DNA of 64,000 nucleotides from Candidatus Methanoperedentaceae archaeon (lineage in GTDB: Archaea > Halobacteriota > Methanosarcinia > Methanosarcinales > Methanoperedenaceae). The notes beneath the pieces are model-generated. The model did not search any database. It was given only the letters and a program-made list of their open reading frames with translations, and was not told where the DNA came from. A program made the position numbers and the translations under genes. The stretch covers positions 4,112 to 68,111 of the forward strand of contig PQAS01000021.1 of the NCBI GenBank assembly GCA_003104905.1. Reading direction: 5' to 3'. How positions within the stretch are numbered: the stretch's first letter is position 1; every line of letters begins with the position of its first letter. Shown here one piece after another: positions 36,201-44,145 of this stretch.

Positions 36201-37636
36201 TAGATAGTTCGAACCTTACCACTTCAATTATAACCGGTAATGCATTGGTCATAAATTCTACTCTGACCGGTGCGACAGTTTCCAACTCCACACTCGATAA
36301 TGTGACCGTGAGCGGCACAAGTACGATAACGGATGTTGCCAGCCTGAGCGATATTATCCTTTCAGGCGTAACAGTAATCGGCAGCCCGGCTTATGAATAT
36401 GAAGGCGTAATTTCAGCCACAAGTACCGGATGGGCGCTGTACAAGACCATAAATTTCACACAAGTTTATGAAAGCGTACGCATATCGCAGCTGGTAATTG
36501 AACAGAGCCAGGATAAGATTATTCCGAAAAATATACTTACCCCGGTAAATGACAGCAGTATGGGTACTTCGATGGGCTTTGCAATGTCTGTTCTTCTCAC
36601 AAATGATATGAAAGTGAACATAACGGAGACTTACATAAATCCTGATGGTGCAGCATTATCTTCAGGAACAAAGCTTGGAAATTTCATTGTCGTCCGGAGC
36701 AATGATACGGCTGCATCTAATGTGACAAACCATACGCTGAGATTATATTTCGACACTGATCCGGCCACTTACAATGGCGGTGTTGCGATGTATTATTATA
36801 ATACGACCACCCTGGCCTGGGAAAAACTCACCACAACAGCCAGCGGAAATCTGAGCGGCAGATGGTATGTGGAAGCGTCGCCAAACCACTTCAGCACCTT
36901 CGCATTGGCGGGTACAACCACAAGCAGCGGTGACGGCAGCACCAGCGGTGGAGGCGGCGGAGGCGGCGGTGGAGGCGGAGGCGGCAAATCCGCTGAGAAC
37001 CAGTCCAATATCGAAGTAATTGAAAAATATGATGTGCAGATATTAAAGGATGCTTTAACATCCATCATGTTCAGGGATCCCAAGAATCCGATATTGTTCG
37101 TCAATATCACAGGCAACGCCAGCCTTGGTGTAGTCACGACATCGATAGAAGTATTGAAGGGTACTTCGACAACTGTGAGTGCAGCGCCGACCGGGCTTGT
37201 ATATAAGAATGTAAACATCTGGGTCGGAACTTCCGGCATGGCAGTTCCAAAGAACATCAAGGAAGCCCGTATCAAATTCAAAGTAGATAACTCATGGATG
37301 AGTACGAACGGTGTTGCCTCAAAAGATATCGTGCTGTTGAAATGGGACGGAAGCAGCTGGATACAGCTTGAGACAAAGGAATTGTCCAAAGACAGCACCA
37401 ACACATACCTGGAAGGAAAGACCAATTCCTTCTCACCATTTGCAATAACCGCAAAGTTGGCAGCTGAAAAACCCACTGTCACAGGAACACCAACTCCTGC
37501 CGGGTCGCCTACACCTGCAGGTACACCTCCTGCGCCGGCCGAGGAGTCGAGTATTATGACATGGATAATCGGCCTGATCATTTTAGTGATCATCGGTGCT
37601 GCCGTGTATTTCCTGGTGGTGAAAAAGAATGAGTGA
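33272..37636 (+). CDS. Giant Thr/Asn-rich surface protein with PGF-pre-PGF domain
   Basis: 1454 residues from ATG 33272, 11 bases after GGAGG; an ATG at 33263 is only two bases from that site. A signal peptide (LRIVIILLLFGMAAGTVNA) is followed by several N-glycosylation-rich beta domains, a carboxypeptidase-regulatory-like module (about 35080-35345), a stretch of short Asn/Ser/Val repeats resembling a beta-helix (about 35950-36330), a poly-Gly linker, a PGF-pre-PGF domain (about 37000-37460), a Pro-rich linker and a C-terminal membrane helix with a basic tail. Many N-x-S/T sequons are visible. Likely an S-layer-associated or adhesion protein. It precedes a multihaem cytochrome by 89 bases. 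Confidence 0.9.
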   Translation: MRRKENNLWNVLRIVIILLLFGMAAGTVNAATQAGVGAADAGNNITLSVNTATSLTSVPILLTINMTNASANGNAFNINVTGAPTVNVNNSGFDNTTTNVTNMANITFPIVSIVPTGFFSVTITNPQNVSETATLTGFKFVNSTAIIATNTTVTYYNGSIPTSIPTSVYYFFNGTSIKISVKTIAKMDNVTANYTNVTGGKGFNITGQNQSGDWYYNITNVTATTAAAATPSIININLTVNNQNLTVIQPFVALMNFNPSNLDPTLGGATTDWTTITDFTNILNLTFEKASLGKIVFNSPINLADYTTALALANLGQNLKLSQNNISLNSAAQALAAMNVSASLTMYGLYLPGLPAILSEGQMIVQQGNDTGGEVSGLNYNTATRDLTFIVSGWSDYTIFALTNESVSAQADSVSKLSMRLLGKPNTIYIVNSNRSNESVNGNSVPYNLTTDANGTIGFNVTSNLIGTANVSATNGTNVSYNNKVVFTQVFGTNVTLTSISGLNASTRPGINATYLLLLTNAGESSDTFNMTIAGDASSVQSLNITSVLLGAGASRTISLNVTNTTQGIVRINVTATSAANSSTKAFVNTSTYVTLSNPDVPVAYWGNVTVNGVLKSANVSVYGSDGVKVANTTSNADGSYLISVPWDDLDTVQDEGVNVSETITFNVNNISVHSRVIGFSGTNNNLDLAMNNGTLTGSIIKKGTIIGISGASLNFTNATFGSVVTTTDALGIYTVSLYPVKYTINVSKAGYSSNNTINATVVSGSSTIIPDILLSANTVTVTANRTVGSADSGQNVSFNLTVVNTGDNATFSVLTSKTNASMVVTNNTIPGTLLLNTTTSTGYVVVEVNNTNFGGWPLTITISNISQSKNASVTLNAIIRNASAIYTNVSSTVDNNSNVSGGATLVNSNITEGANIIGATIVNSNVTNGADVQGNSTLITDSTVTGDLTVITDNSVIKGTYSDSNVDNSTIGGSTVDSSNLTTSIITGNALVINSTLTGATVSNSTLDNVTVSGTSTITDVASLSDIILSGVTVIGSPAYEYEGVISATSTGWALYKTINFTQVYESVRISQLVIEQSQDKIIPKNILTPVNDSSMGTSMGFAMSVLLTNDMKVNITETYINPDGAALSSGTKLGNFIVVRSNDTAASNVTNHTLRLYFDTDPATYNGGVAMYYYNTTTLAWEKLTTTASGNLSGRWYVEASPNHFSTFALAGTTTSSGDGSTSGGGGGGGGGGGGGKSAENQSNIEVIEKYDVQILKDALTSIMFRDPKNPILFVNITGNASLGVVTTSIEVLKGTSTTVSAAPTGLVYKNVNIWVGTSGMAVPKNIKEARIKFKVDNSWMSTNGVASKDIVLLKWDGSSWIQLETKELSKDSTNTYLEGKTNSFSPFAITAKLAAEKPTVTGTPTPAGSPTPAGTPPAPAEESSIMTWIIGLIILVIIGAAVYFLVVKKNE

Positions 37637-37644
37637 GAATTCGG

Positions 37645-37660
37645 GGGCTTTATGCCCCAT
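37645..37660 (+). terminator. Short GC hairpin after the giant surface protein
   Basis: GGGGC / GCCCC stem with TTTAT loop, followed by ATATTTTATT. A weak terminator or attenuator before the cytochrome gene. Confidence 0.45.
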
Positions 37661-37725
37661 ATTTTATTGTCATAAAATTTTGGTAACTAAAAAGGAGATT
37701 AAAGGAAACGAAGGAGGATAAAATT

Positions 37726-40449
37726 ATGAGAAAAGGAATTATATTAGGAATAGGGATTTTGATAATACTGCTTGCGCTGGCAGGGACAGGAAGTGCGAAA
37801 ACTGCTTATGGAGTTAGTTGCGCCTATTGCCATCCGGGCGGTGCTCCCCCCGCATTAACTGCAGAAGGAATGAATTATAAATATAATCATGCATTTGATG
37901 GCACAGCAATCCCTTCAGTTGTTACGGGTTGCCTTGAATGTCATTCAGATTTGACTTCATTCTTGCCATTGACGTCAAATGGCTCGTTTTATAATGAAAC
38001 CCACAGATACAACGCCACAACCCTGGCAGCTAATATTTCCGCAGCGCCTGGATGTGCCAACTGCCATGGGAATGTTAGCGCGGACAATTTCACAATTAAA
38101 ACAGGCACTCCAACTTACACGAACTCTTCATTGTGCAAAACCTGCCATGAGAAGAAATACAATGATTGGTACAGCACAATGCACCGCGTCATGTTGACAA
38201 CAAACACTTCAGGTGCGGTGATGAATCTCACGGTTCCTGATGGTAAGAACTGGACCACTACGAATGTATCGTATATGATCGTGGGTAAAACATCATTCTA
38301 TTACTTGAACGAGACTGGTCAATTCTTCTCAAAATATTATACTGCAAATAGTACATTTGCTTCTTACAGCGGAAGTTATTCCTGCGGAGGCTGCCACACC
38401 ACAAATTATAGTGCAACTGGCAACCAGAGCGGTTTATCAGGTATAGTAGGAACGTGGACTGAAGAAGGAATCACATGCGAGAACTGCCACGGGCCCGGAG
38501 GCAACGGCCATCAGGTAACGATCAATAAGACCGGTGGAGATTGCAACAAATGCCATTACGGTGACAGCAGACAGGGACAGGCATTGACGAACAAACATGC
38601 TACCGGCCCTGCCGAAGAATCCATGTCCCGCAGCTGTACCCAGTGCCATTCTCCGTATGACAGGTATATGACAGGATATGCGGCATCACTTGAAACTGCT
38701 GCAAATGTAACATGTTTCGTATGCCACAATCCTCACGGTACCACAGACGACAAGTATGCAGCTCTGCTCTCGCCAGGAGGTTTCAACAATACCACCTATG
38801 CCGAAGTTGGAGACGTGAAATTAGGCTTCTTTAACGCAACTGCGAGCAATGTCAGCAGGTTTAACAATGGAAGCACGTTCACAGGAACGAATGCTTCGCT
38901 TACAGCAGGGAACGACATATATGATAATCTGAGCCTTATCAATTTGCTGTATACTGGAAACTCCCCAAAAACCTATGGTACCAGTTTGAAAGATGGCGGC
39001 TATGGTAATGGAAGCATTGACCTGACAGGCCGCCCCGATTCTGAGAAACTGTGCTCATTGTGCCATTACAGGCATGGTATTGCCCATATAAGAGAGGTGA
39101 ACCTTACTCACGGCAGAAATGATGCATCAGACGCCGAATGGGCAACATGCACGGACTGCCACAATTCGGGCAGCAAGGCCGATCATTCATTCGATGCATA
39201 TAATGCAACGAACTATCCAAAGAGTACATGTTCAAAGGGCACTAATTGCCATGTTACAAGTTCGGAGAACGTGACTTTGAGCAACCTTTCAATAGTGCCG
39301 ATAGAAACTGAATGGAATGCAAGCCTGCATAATGAAAAGGAAAATGGGGTTTATTACACCAGCAATTATTATAACAACAGTTCATGCAATAAATGCCATT
39401 CGCCGACAAATTGGGATCCTGCGAATGAAAGTGGTCTAGTAGCTCAAAAGGACTTCAAGGGTATCACATGCGCCGTCTGTCATGACATCCACAATATGGG
39501 TGGCTCGATCAACTCATCCGGCTTAAAATATAGCTGGTACAATCGTGATGCCAGTTATTCAAGCTCAAGCAACAGATACAGCGCCAATTACACATTGATG
39601 GCTAATACCACAGAACTGTGCGGCAACTGTCATTCTAATGTCAAAATAGATGGACAAGGGCCAGGCTGGAACGGAACAAACAGCAACCCTACAAGTCCAC
39701 ACGGCTGGCCGGCAAAGGATATATTCGTTGGTTCATGGAAGCAGTCAGGCATGTTGAAATACGAATGCATTGATTGCCACATGTATATCAACAAGACAAA
39801 TGCTACCGGATATCAGCTGGTTGATGCCAATAAGACGACAGGACACAGTTTTGCTGTGGACGCCACAGGACTACAGAACACCTCAAAATGTAATGTATGC
39901 CATGAAAATGGAACAGCTATCGATACTATCCAGGTCGTGGTAAATAAGATACAGGCAGACACCATTGCAAAGCACACAACTGTTAATGCGACAGTTACTG
40001 CGGCACTGGAGAATTATAAGAGTTATGGCGGTATAAAGACCCTCAGCGCCAGTAAGATCGCTCAGGCATACTGGAATGTAAATCTTGTAAAGTCCGATGA
40101 AAGCTGGGGCGTGCATGACCCTATAGGAACCAATCAGCTTCTTGACGACGCTCTTGTCCTTGCAGCGGCATCAAATAGTTCACTTGGTATGGCTGTGACC
40201 TCAAATGTGGACCTGATAACAGGCTGGAACCTGGTATCTCTTAACGGTACACCCGCAGACACCACGCCATCATCGGTGATGAACTCGGTGAAAACCAACA
40301 TAACCGTGGTATGGACATATAATGCCACAGGAGCGGTATGGGAACTGTATGATCCTTTAATGCCCTCTGCGCTCAATACTCTTAAGAGCATGGTGCAGGG
40401 CAAAGGATACTGGATATACGCAACACAGGGCTGTAAGTGGACTGTTTAA
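37726..40449 (+). CDS. 17-site multihaem c-type cytochrome
   Basis: 907 residues; GGAGG eight bases before the ATG. Signal peptide ends near GTGSA. I count 16 CxxCH motifs and one CX5CH (CSKGTNCH, 39229-39252). The segment CKTCHEKKYNDWYSTMH with downstream CGGCH and CENCHGPGG resembles cytochrome c554-type arrangements. After the last haem (CNVCH) comes a helical region and a domain with LITGWNLVSLNGTP and KGYWIYATQG, a type seen at the C-terminus of other archaeal surface proteins. No membrane anchor is seen, so the protein is secreted or bound to its neighbours. It lies between two PGF-pre-PGF surface proteins, which suggests a role in moving electrons through the S-layer. Confidence 0.93.
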   Translation: MRKGIILGIGILIILLALAGTGSAKTAYGVSCAYCHPGGAPPALTAEGMNYKYNHAFDGTAIPSVVTGCLECHSDLTSFLPLTSNGSFYNETHRYNATTLAANISAAPGCANCHGNVSADNFTIKTGTPTYTNSSLCKTCHEKKYNDWYSTMHRVMLTTNTSGAVMNLTVPDGKNWTTTNVSYMIVGKTSFYYLNETGQFFSKYYTANSTFASYSGSYSCGGCHTTNYSATGNQSGLSGIVGTWTEEGITCENCHGPGGNGHQVTINKTGGDCNKCHYGDSRQGQALTNKHATGPAEESMSRSCTQCHSPYDRYMTGYAASLETAANVTCFVCHNPHGTTDDKYAALLSPGGFNNTTYAEVGDVKLGFFNATASNVSRFNNGSTFTGTNASLTAGNDIYDNLSLINLLYTGNSPKTYGTSLKDGGYGNGSIDLTGRPDSEKLCSLCHYRHGIAHIREVNLTHGRNDASDAEWATCTDCHNSGSKADHSFDAYNATNYPKSTCSKGTNCHVTSSENVTLSNLSIVPIETEWNASLHNEKENGVYYTSNYYNNSSCNKCHSPTNWDPANESGLVAQKDFKGITCAVCHDIHNMGGSINSSGLKYSWYNRDASYSSSSNRYSANYTLMANTTELCGNCHSNVKIDGQGPGWNGTNSNPTSPHGWPAKDIFVGSWKQSGMLKYECIDCHMYINKTNATGYQLVDANKTTGHSFAVDATGLQNTSKCNVCHENGTAIDTIQVVVNKIQADTIAKHTTVNATVTAALENYKSYGGIKTLSASKIAQAYWNVNLVKSDESWGVHDPIGTNQLLDDALVLAAASNSSLGMAVTSNVDLITGWNLVSLNGTPADTTPSSVMNSVKTNITVVWTYNATGAVWELYDPLMPSALNTLKSMVQGKGYWIYATQGCKWTV

Positions 40450-40457
40450 GTCCACTT
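40435..40457 (+). terminator. Terminator/attenuator hairpin overlapping the cytochrome stop codon
   Basis: Perfect 9-bp stem AAGTGGACT / AGTCCACTT, 5-base loop, followed by TTAATTTTTT. The stop codon of the cytochrome gene lies at the loop and stem edge. It precedes the PGF-CTERM gene by about 25 bases. Confidence 0.65.
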
Positions 40458-40479
40458 TTAATTTTTTAGGAGTGACAGA

Positions 40480-41508
40480 ATGAAAAAATGTATTTTATTT
40501 TTTTTAGTATTGCTTTTGATCCCCTCAGTGCAGGCTATGCCGAGTGCTACGTCATACTGGGGTATCGTGAGTATTGACGGGATCACAAAATCAAATGCGC
40601 TGGTAACAGTGTATGATTCTTCAGGAATAGAAGTTGCAAGCGCAACGAGCCTTCAGGATGCCACATACCAGGTAACAGTGAAATGGGATGATTTGTCCAC
40701 CCCGGCTATTGATGAAGGTGTTGTGGATAACGAAATGATCACTTTCAAGGTAGACGGCAAGACAGCAGGATCGAGGGCAATTGACGCTAAAGGGACAAAC
40801 AATAAACTTGATCTTTCTGTAACAGATTCCTCCTCATCGGGAGGCTCTTCAGGAGGCTCTTCGGGAGGCGGCGGGGGAGTAGTCTCTGCGGAACCTTATG
40901 AAAACATTATGAAAAAAGAATCAAAGGATGGACCCCTGGCAAAAGATATTTCAAAAACATTCAGTTTCACAACTCCGGAATTACCCGTTTCCCAGATTGC
41001 CATAACCAGCAATATCAATACGGAAACGATAAGTGTCCAGGTCGAGCTTCTTAAGAATAGATCAACTCTGGTAAAAGAAGATGCGCCCGGAAATGTATAT
41101 GAATATCTGAATATCTGGGCGGGTACGTCAGGTTTTGCAGTGCCCAAGAATATTAAGGAGGCGGTTGTAAAATTCAAACTTGAGAGTTCCCGGATAACAT
41201 CAAAAGGCTTAACAGATGGGGATATTGCAATGCTGAAATGGAACGGGACACAGTGGGTCTCACTTGTTACTGAGAAAACAAACAGTGATAGCAAGTACAC
41301 GTACTTTGAGTCAAAGACAAACGCATTTTCCCCATTTGCAATATCAGGTGTTAAAGGGACAACAGTGTCAACAGCGGTGCCTGAGGCGGCCGAAGTGACA
41401 GCGCAAAAACCGGAAGCAACTGCGACCACGAAAGAAGCGCCTGGATTCGGTTTAGTTCTTGCATTTGCGGGATTGATGGCGGTAGTTTTAAGAAAGAGAA
41501 GCAATTAG
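40480..41508 (+). CDS. PGF-CTERM-anchored surface protein with PGF-pre-PGF domain
   Basis: 342 residues. The signal peptide ends near SVQA. An N-terminal beta module (SYWGIVSIDGITKSNA... to NNKLDLSV) matches the one inside the 33272 protein, followed by a Ser/Gly linker, a PGF-pre-PGF domain, and a C-terminal PGF-CTERM signal: APGFGLVLAFAGLMAVVLRKRSN-type sequence with PGF, hydrophobic helix and basic tail. PGF-CTERM proteins are cut by archaeosortase A and attached to membrane lipid. It is the third gene of the surface cluster and the one most likely to anchor it. Confidence 0.92.
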   Translation: MKKCILFFLVLLLIPSVQAMPSATSYWGIVSIDGITKSNALVTVYDSSGIEVASATSLQDATYQVTVKWDDLSTPAIDEGVVDNEMITFKVDGKTAGSRAIDAKGTNNKLDLSVTDSSSSGGSSGGSSGGGGGVVSAEPYENIMKKESKDGPLAKDISKTFSFTTPELPVSQIAITSNINTETISVQVELLKNRSTLVKEDAPGNVYEYLNIWAGTSGFAVPKNIKEAVVKFKLESSRITSKGLTDGDIAMLKWNGTQWVSLVTEKTNSDSKYTYFESKTNAFSPFAISGVKGTTVSTAVPEAAEVTAQKPEATATTKEAPGFGLVLAFAGLMAVVLRKRSN

Positions 41509-41540
41509 CTCTCTTTTTTTATACTTTTTTTATAAAATAT
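41509..41540 (+). terminator. T-tract terminator after the surface cluster
   Basis: CTCTCTTTTTTTATACTTTTTTTATA directly follows the PGF-CTERM gene stop: two T7 runs, the usual archaeal terminator type. Confidence 0.6.
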
Positions 41541-41586
41541 TTTGTCGATATTACCTGTTGAGCAATCTTTTCAATAAATATGAAGA

Positions 41587-42042
41587 TCAAAGATATGTAT
41601 ATCGGCTAAAAGTCGCTGCCTGCCCGGCATATTCTTTATTTTCATCAACGATATTCCAGACAGTACCCTTTTCAATCATGAAGCGCCGGCCACTCCTGGA
41701 AATTCGTACACCGCGGTAGGTATCGATATAGCCATTGAGCCTTACCTGTTCCAGCAGTTTCCCGCGATCTTCACGGTTTACAGGTTCTGCAGTGAGGCGC
41801 GATGGTGTTTTGGTAAATTCTTCCCATGTCATCTCCCACAGGTCAAGAGCTGCCTGGTTGCCGTAGTTCAATATGGGATCATCCTGGGTTCCGTGGGAGA
41901 GAACCACGAATGGCTGGAAGAAAACTGCCCTGCAGCGCTCCGGCCCTGGAGGTAGAAGCTGCCTTCCTGTCCAGAGTAAGTAGCTTTGCAGGAGTTGATC
42001 AACATGAATTTTCAAACGTGGATCATTAAATGGAAGAAACAT
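41587..42042 (-). CDS. MEKHLA domain (PAS-like) protein
   Basis: 151 residues. The layout matches the MEKHLA family: SYLLWTGRQLLPP near the N-terminus, VVLSHGTQDDPILNYGNQAALDLWEMTWEEF (a PAS-like strand-helix), PSRLTAEP, and a final GYIDTYRGVRISRSGRRFMIEKGTVWNI. The function is not established; the domain is thought to be a sensory fold. It follows pcc1 by five bases on the minus strand, so it is probably the last gene of the rps15 operon. Confidence 0.85.
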   Translation of the reverse strand: MFLPFNDPRLKIHVDQLLQSYLLWTGRQLLPPGPERCRAVFFQPFVVLSHGTQDDPILNYGNQAALDLWEMTWEEFTKTPSRLTAEPVNREDRGKLLEQVRLNGYIDTYRGVRISRSGRRFMIEKGTVWNIVDENKEYAGQAATFSRYTYL

Positions 42043-42047
42043 GGATA

Positions 42048-42287
42048 TCAGTCTTTTTGCGATCCTGAATTTAGTATTTCATATGCGATTTTTGCGTTCA
42101 TCAGATAATCATCAACCGAAGAAAGGATGGTCCCAACTTTTTCTCCGTCGAATATTACTGTGGCAGAATCGTCCTTTAAAATTGTCTTTATTCCTGAGAC
42201 ATTATCCGGCGCCAGAGATTGGGCAATAATATTGACAAGGTCTTCTGCTCTTTCGCTTTTGAATGTTAATTTTCCTTTTATCTTCAT
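42048..42287 (-). CDS. pcc1: KEOPS complex subunit Pcc1
   Basis: 79 residues, the normal archaeal size. Pcc1 is the small dimerising subunit of KEOPS, which makes t6A37 on tRNAs with Kae1. Sequence features are KGKLTFKSERAEDLVNIIAQSLAPDN, the conserved strand ATVIFDG and the helix SSVDDYLMNAKIAYEIL. It overlaps the RecJ-like gene by four bases, an order also known in other Euryarchaeota. Confidence 0.88.
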   Translation of the reverse strand: MKIKGKLTFKSERAEDLVNIIAQSLAPDNVSGIKTILKDDSATVIFDGEKVGTILSSVDDYLMNAKIAYEILNSGSQKD

Positions 42288-43597
42288 GGCTTCAACTGTT
42301 TTTCGATGATCGGATCGATCAGGTCTATGAATTTCATCGCCGTTCCCTTTGGTATCGTGGCGCCTGATGCCACATCATGTCCTCCGCCCATACCTCCAAC
42401 AATTTGTGATGCTTCCCTCATGGCGGCTGCCAGGTCAAGTCCAGCATCTACCAATTTCCTTGTCCCGCGGCCAGAGATCCTGATGATTCCTTCAACCTCA
42501 TTCAATGTAAGGAAAGGCTTATCGGGATATAAATATCGCGTCATTGTCCCTGCAATGATCCCGGTACCTCTTGAATCTTCAAGAAGCACATACCTGAAAC
42601 TGCGGGCTGACTTGATCTGTGCCTGCGCTTTTTTGACCACACTTATCAAACTGCGCTGGTTTTCAAGCGCCAGGCTCTTTGCTTCATCAATTACCGAATC
42701 ATCCCGCATACATAACGAAAGGGCAATTCCTGCCTTGTCGTCTTTACCGCATGCGTTCAGGATATTTACAAAATCGTATATGTTTTGTATCAATTCTTTG
42801 TTCAGGTTATAGTTCTCGCCGATCAGGGAATCTATTGCCGGAATGCTTCCCTGTTTCACGAGCTTTAATATGATAGCGGAAGAAAGCTTTATCAATTCTT
42901 CTTCTGATAGGTTTCTTAATTCACCTTTTATTCTAAGATCTTCAAGAAAAGCCTTGATTTTACCCTTATCACCAGTTATATCAAGATAAGGATCCAAGTT
43001 ATTCTCAAAGATTTCCTCTAATGGCCCATCCCCCATTCTAAGCCCTTTTCCGGATGTTATCGTTTTCTTGCTGATGGCTTCTTCAAGGATAAATTTATTA
43101 GTGCCTTTCATTGGCTGCTTATCCCCTATCGCCCCGGCAATAGCAAGCCCTGCAAGGTCGCTATTGTCCCCCATCTGGCGTGCTACCATATAGGCACCGC
43201 AGGCTGCACATAAATCAGTTGAGCCGTCAATACCCACAAGATGCGGGTTGAAATGGACATGTTCAAGTTTTCCTGTTGGCTTATGGTGATCTATTATTAT
43301 GGCTTCTTTTATTTTTGAGGTTAATTCTACCTGTCCGCTTCCCATGTCGCAAAGGATGACAGGTCCATTAGATGTTTTTCCGATCAGGTCTAAAGTGGAT
43401 TGGTCAAACTGGCTTACTATTGTAGTATGAAAAAGTATATTCTTCCTGTGCAGGGCATTGCACATGATCCCGGCAGCAGATAAGCCATCAGCATCGTTAT
43501 GGGAAATAAGCCTTACGATGTCATGCTCCAGTATGGCTTCTGCTACCTGTCTGCTTAAAACCTCAAATTCAACGAGGCTTTCCTGTCCATCGGTCAT
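42284..43597 (-). CDS. DHH-family single-strand nuclease (archaeal RecJ/GAN-like)
   Basis: 437 residues. DHH phosphoesterase motifs are present: SHNDADGLSAAGI, ILCDMGSGQ, IIIDHHKPTG, and a C-terminal DHHA1 domain with GGMGGGHDVASGA. Archaeal members act as RecJ-like or GINS-associated nucleases in replication and repair. It sits between rps15 (six bases upstream) and pcc1 (four-base overlap), a conserved archaeal arrangement. The precise polarity and partner are not visible. Confidence 0.9.
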   Translation of the reverse strand: MTDGQESLVEFEVLSRQVAEAILEHDIVRLISHNDADGLSAAGIMCNALHRKNILFHTTIVSQFDQSTLDLIGKTSNGPVILCDMGSGQVELTSKIKEAIIIDHHKPTGKLEHVHFNPHLVGIDGSTDLCAACGAYMVARQMGDNSDLAGLAIAGAIGDKQPMKGTNKFILEEAISKKTITSGKGLRMGDGPLEEIFENNLDPYLDITGDKGKIKAFLEDLRIKGELRNLSEEELIKLSSAIILKLVKQGSIPAIDSLIGENYNLNKELIQNIYDFVNILNACGKDDKAGIALSLCMRDDSVIDEAKSLALENQRSLISVVKKAQAQIKSARSFRYVLLEDSRGTGIIAGTMTRYLYPDKPFLTLNEVEGIIRISGRGTRKLVDAGLDLAAAMREASQIVGGMGGGHDVASGATIPKGTAMKFIDLIDPIIEKQLKP

Positions 43598-43603
43598 CGA
43601 GAC

Positions 43604-44062
43604 TTATCTGGAAATGAGCATTTCTGCTCTCTGGATAGAGAATTTCCAGTCTGCTGGAAGTACGCCCTCACGGCGATAATATTTTTCAAGTCGCCTTATT
43701 TTTGAAATCTTGTTATTGAGAGAACGCTTGTTGTGTACATCTTTAGGATTCTTAATAAGGTGTTTATTGAGTTCCAGTACGTTGATTATGATATTATGAA
43801 TGTCTTCCGGGACTTTTGTAGTAATATCTTTTTCTTTCAATATCTTTACGATTTTCTTCCCGGTCACAAGTGTGACGTCGGGGACTCCATAACGGTCTCT
43901 CAGGATCATACCTATCCTGCTGGAGGAGTTTCCGGCAATTCCGAGCTGCTGTATCGTATTCTCAATCTCATCCTTGTTTGTGTTCGACCACTTTGGGGGC
44001 TCCGTCCTGATTGGCTTCGTGGACCCTGCCTGACCTTTTCTGCGCGTGTGCATTCTTGCCAT
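43604..44062 (-). CDS. rps15: 30S ribosomal protein S15
   Basis: 152 residues, the archaeal/eukaryal S13e-type length. MARMHTRRKGQAGSTKP at the N-terminus, LARDRYG-like IGMILRDRYGVP, and the C-terminal KIRRLEKYYRREGVLPADWKF are typical. It is the first gene of an operon with the RecJ-like gene, pcc1 and the MEKHLA gene. TTGGAG precedes the ATG and a TATA box lies about 50 bases upstream. Confidence 0.97.
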   Translation of the reverse strand: MARMHTRRKGQAGSTKPIRTEPPKWSNTNKDEIENTIQQLGIAGNSSSRIGMILRDRYGVPDVTLVTGKKIVKILKEKDITTKVPEDIHNIIINVLELNKHLIKNPKDVHNKRSLNNKISKIRRLEKYYRREGVLPADWKFSIQRAEMLISR

Positions 44063-44108
44063 TTAATTTTCTCCAATAATCATTATTTTTAATTGATTTT
44101 TCTTTGTC

Positions 44109-44116
44109 TATATAAG
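44109..44116 (-). promoter_or_regulatory. TATA box of the rps15 operon
   Basis: CTTATATA on the minus strand, about 50 bases before the rps15 ATG; leader about 25 bases with the TTGGAG ribosome site. Confidence 0.55.
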
Positions 44117-44145
44117 CGAAGGCAACTCATTATGGAGGTTGTATA

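Noticed and set aside
36796-37593. 265-codon antisense ORF with poly-Pro
   Set aside because: It is the complement of the poly-Gly linker and PGF-pre-PGF domain; no independent coding signal.
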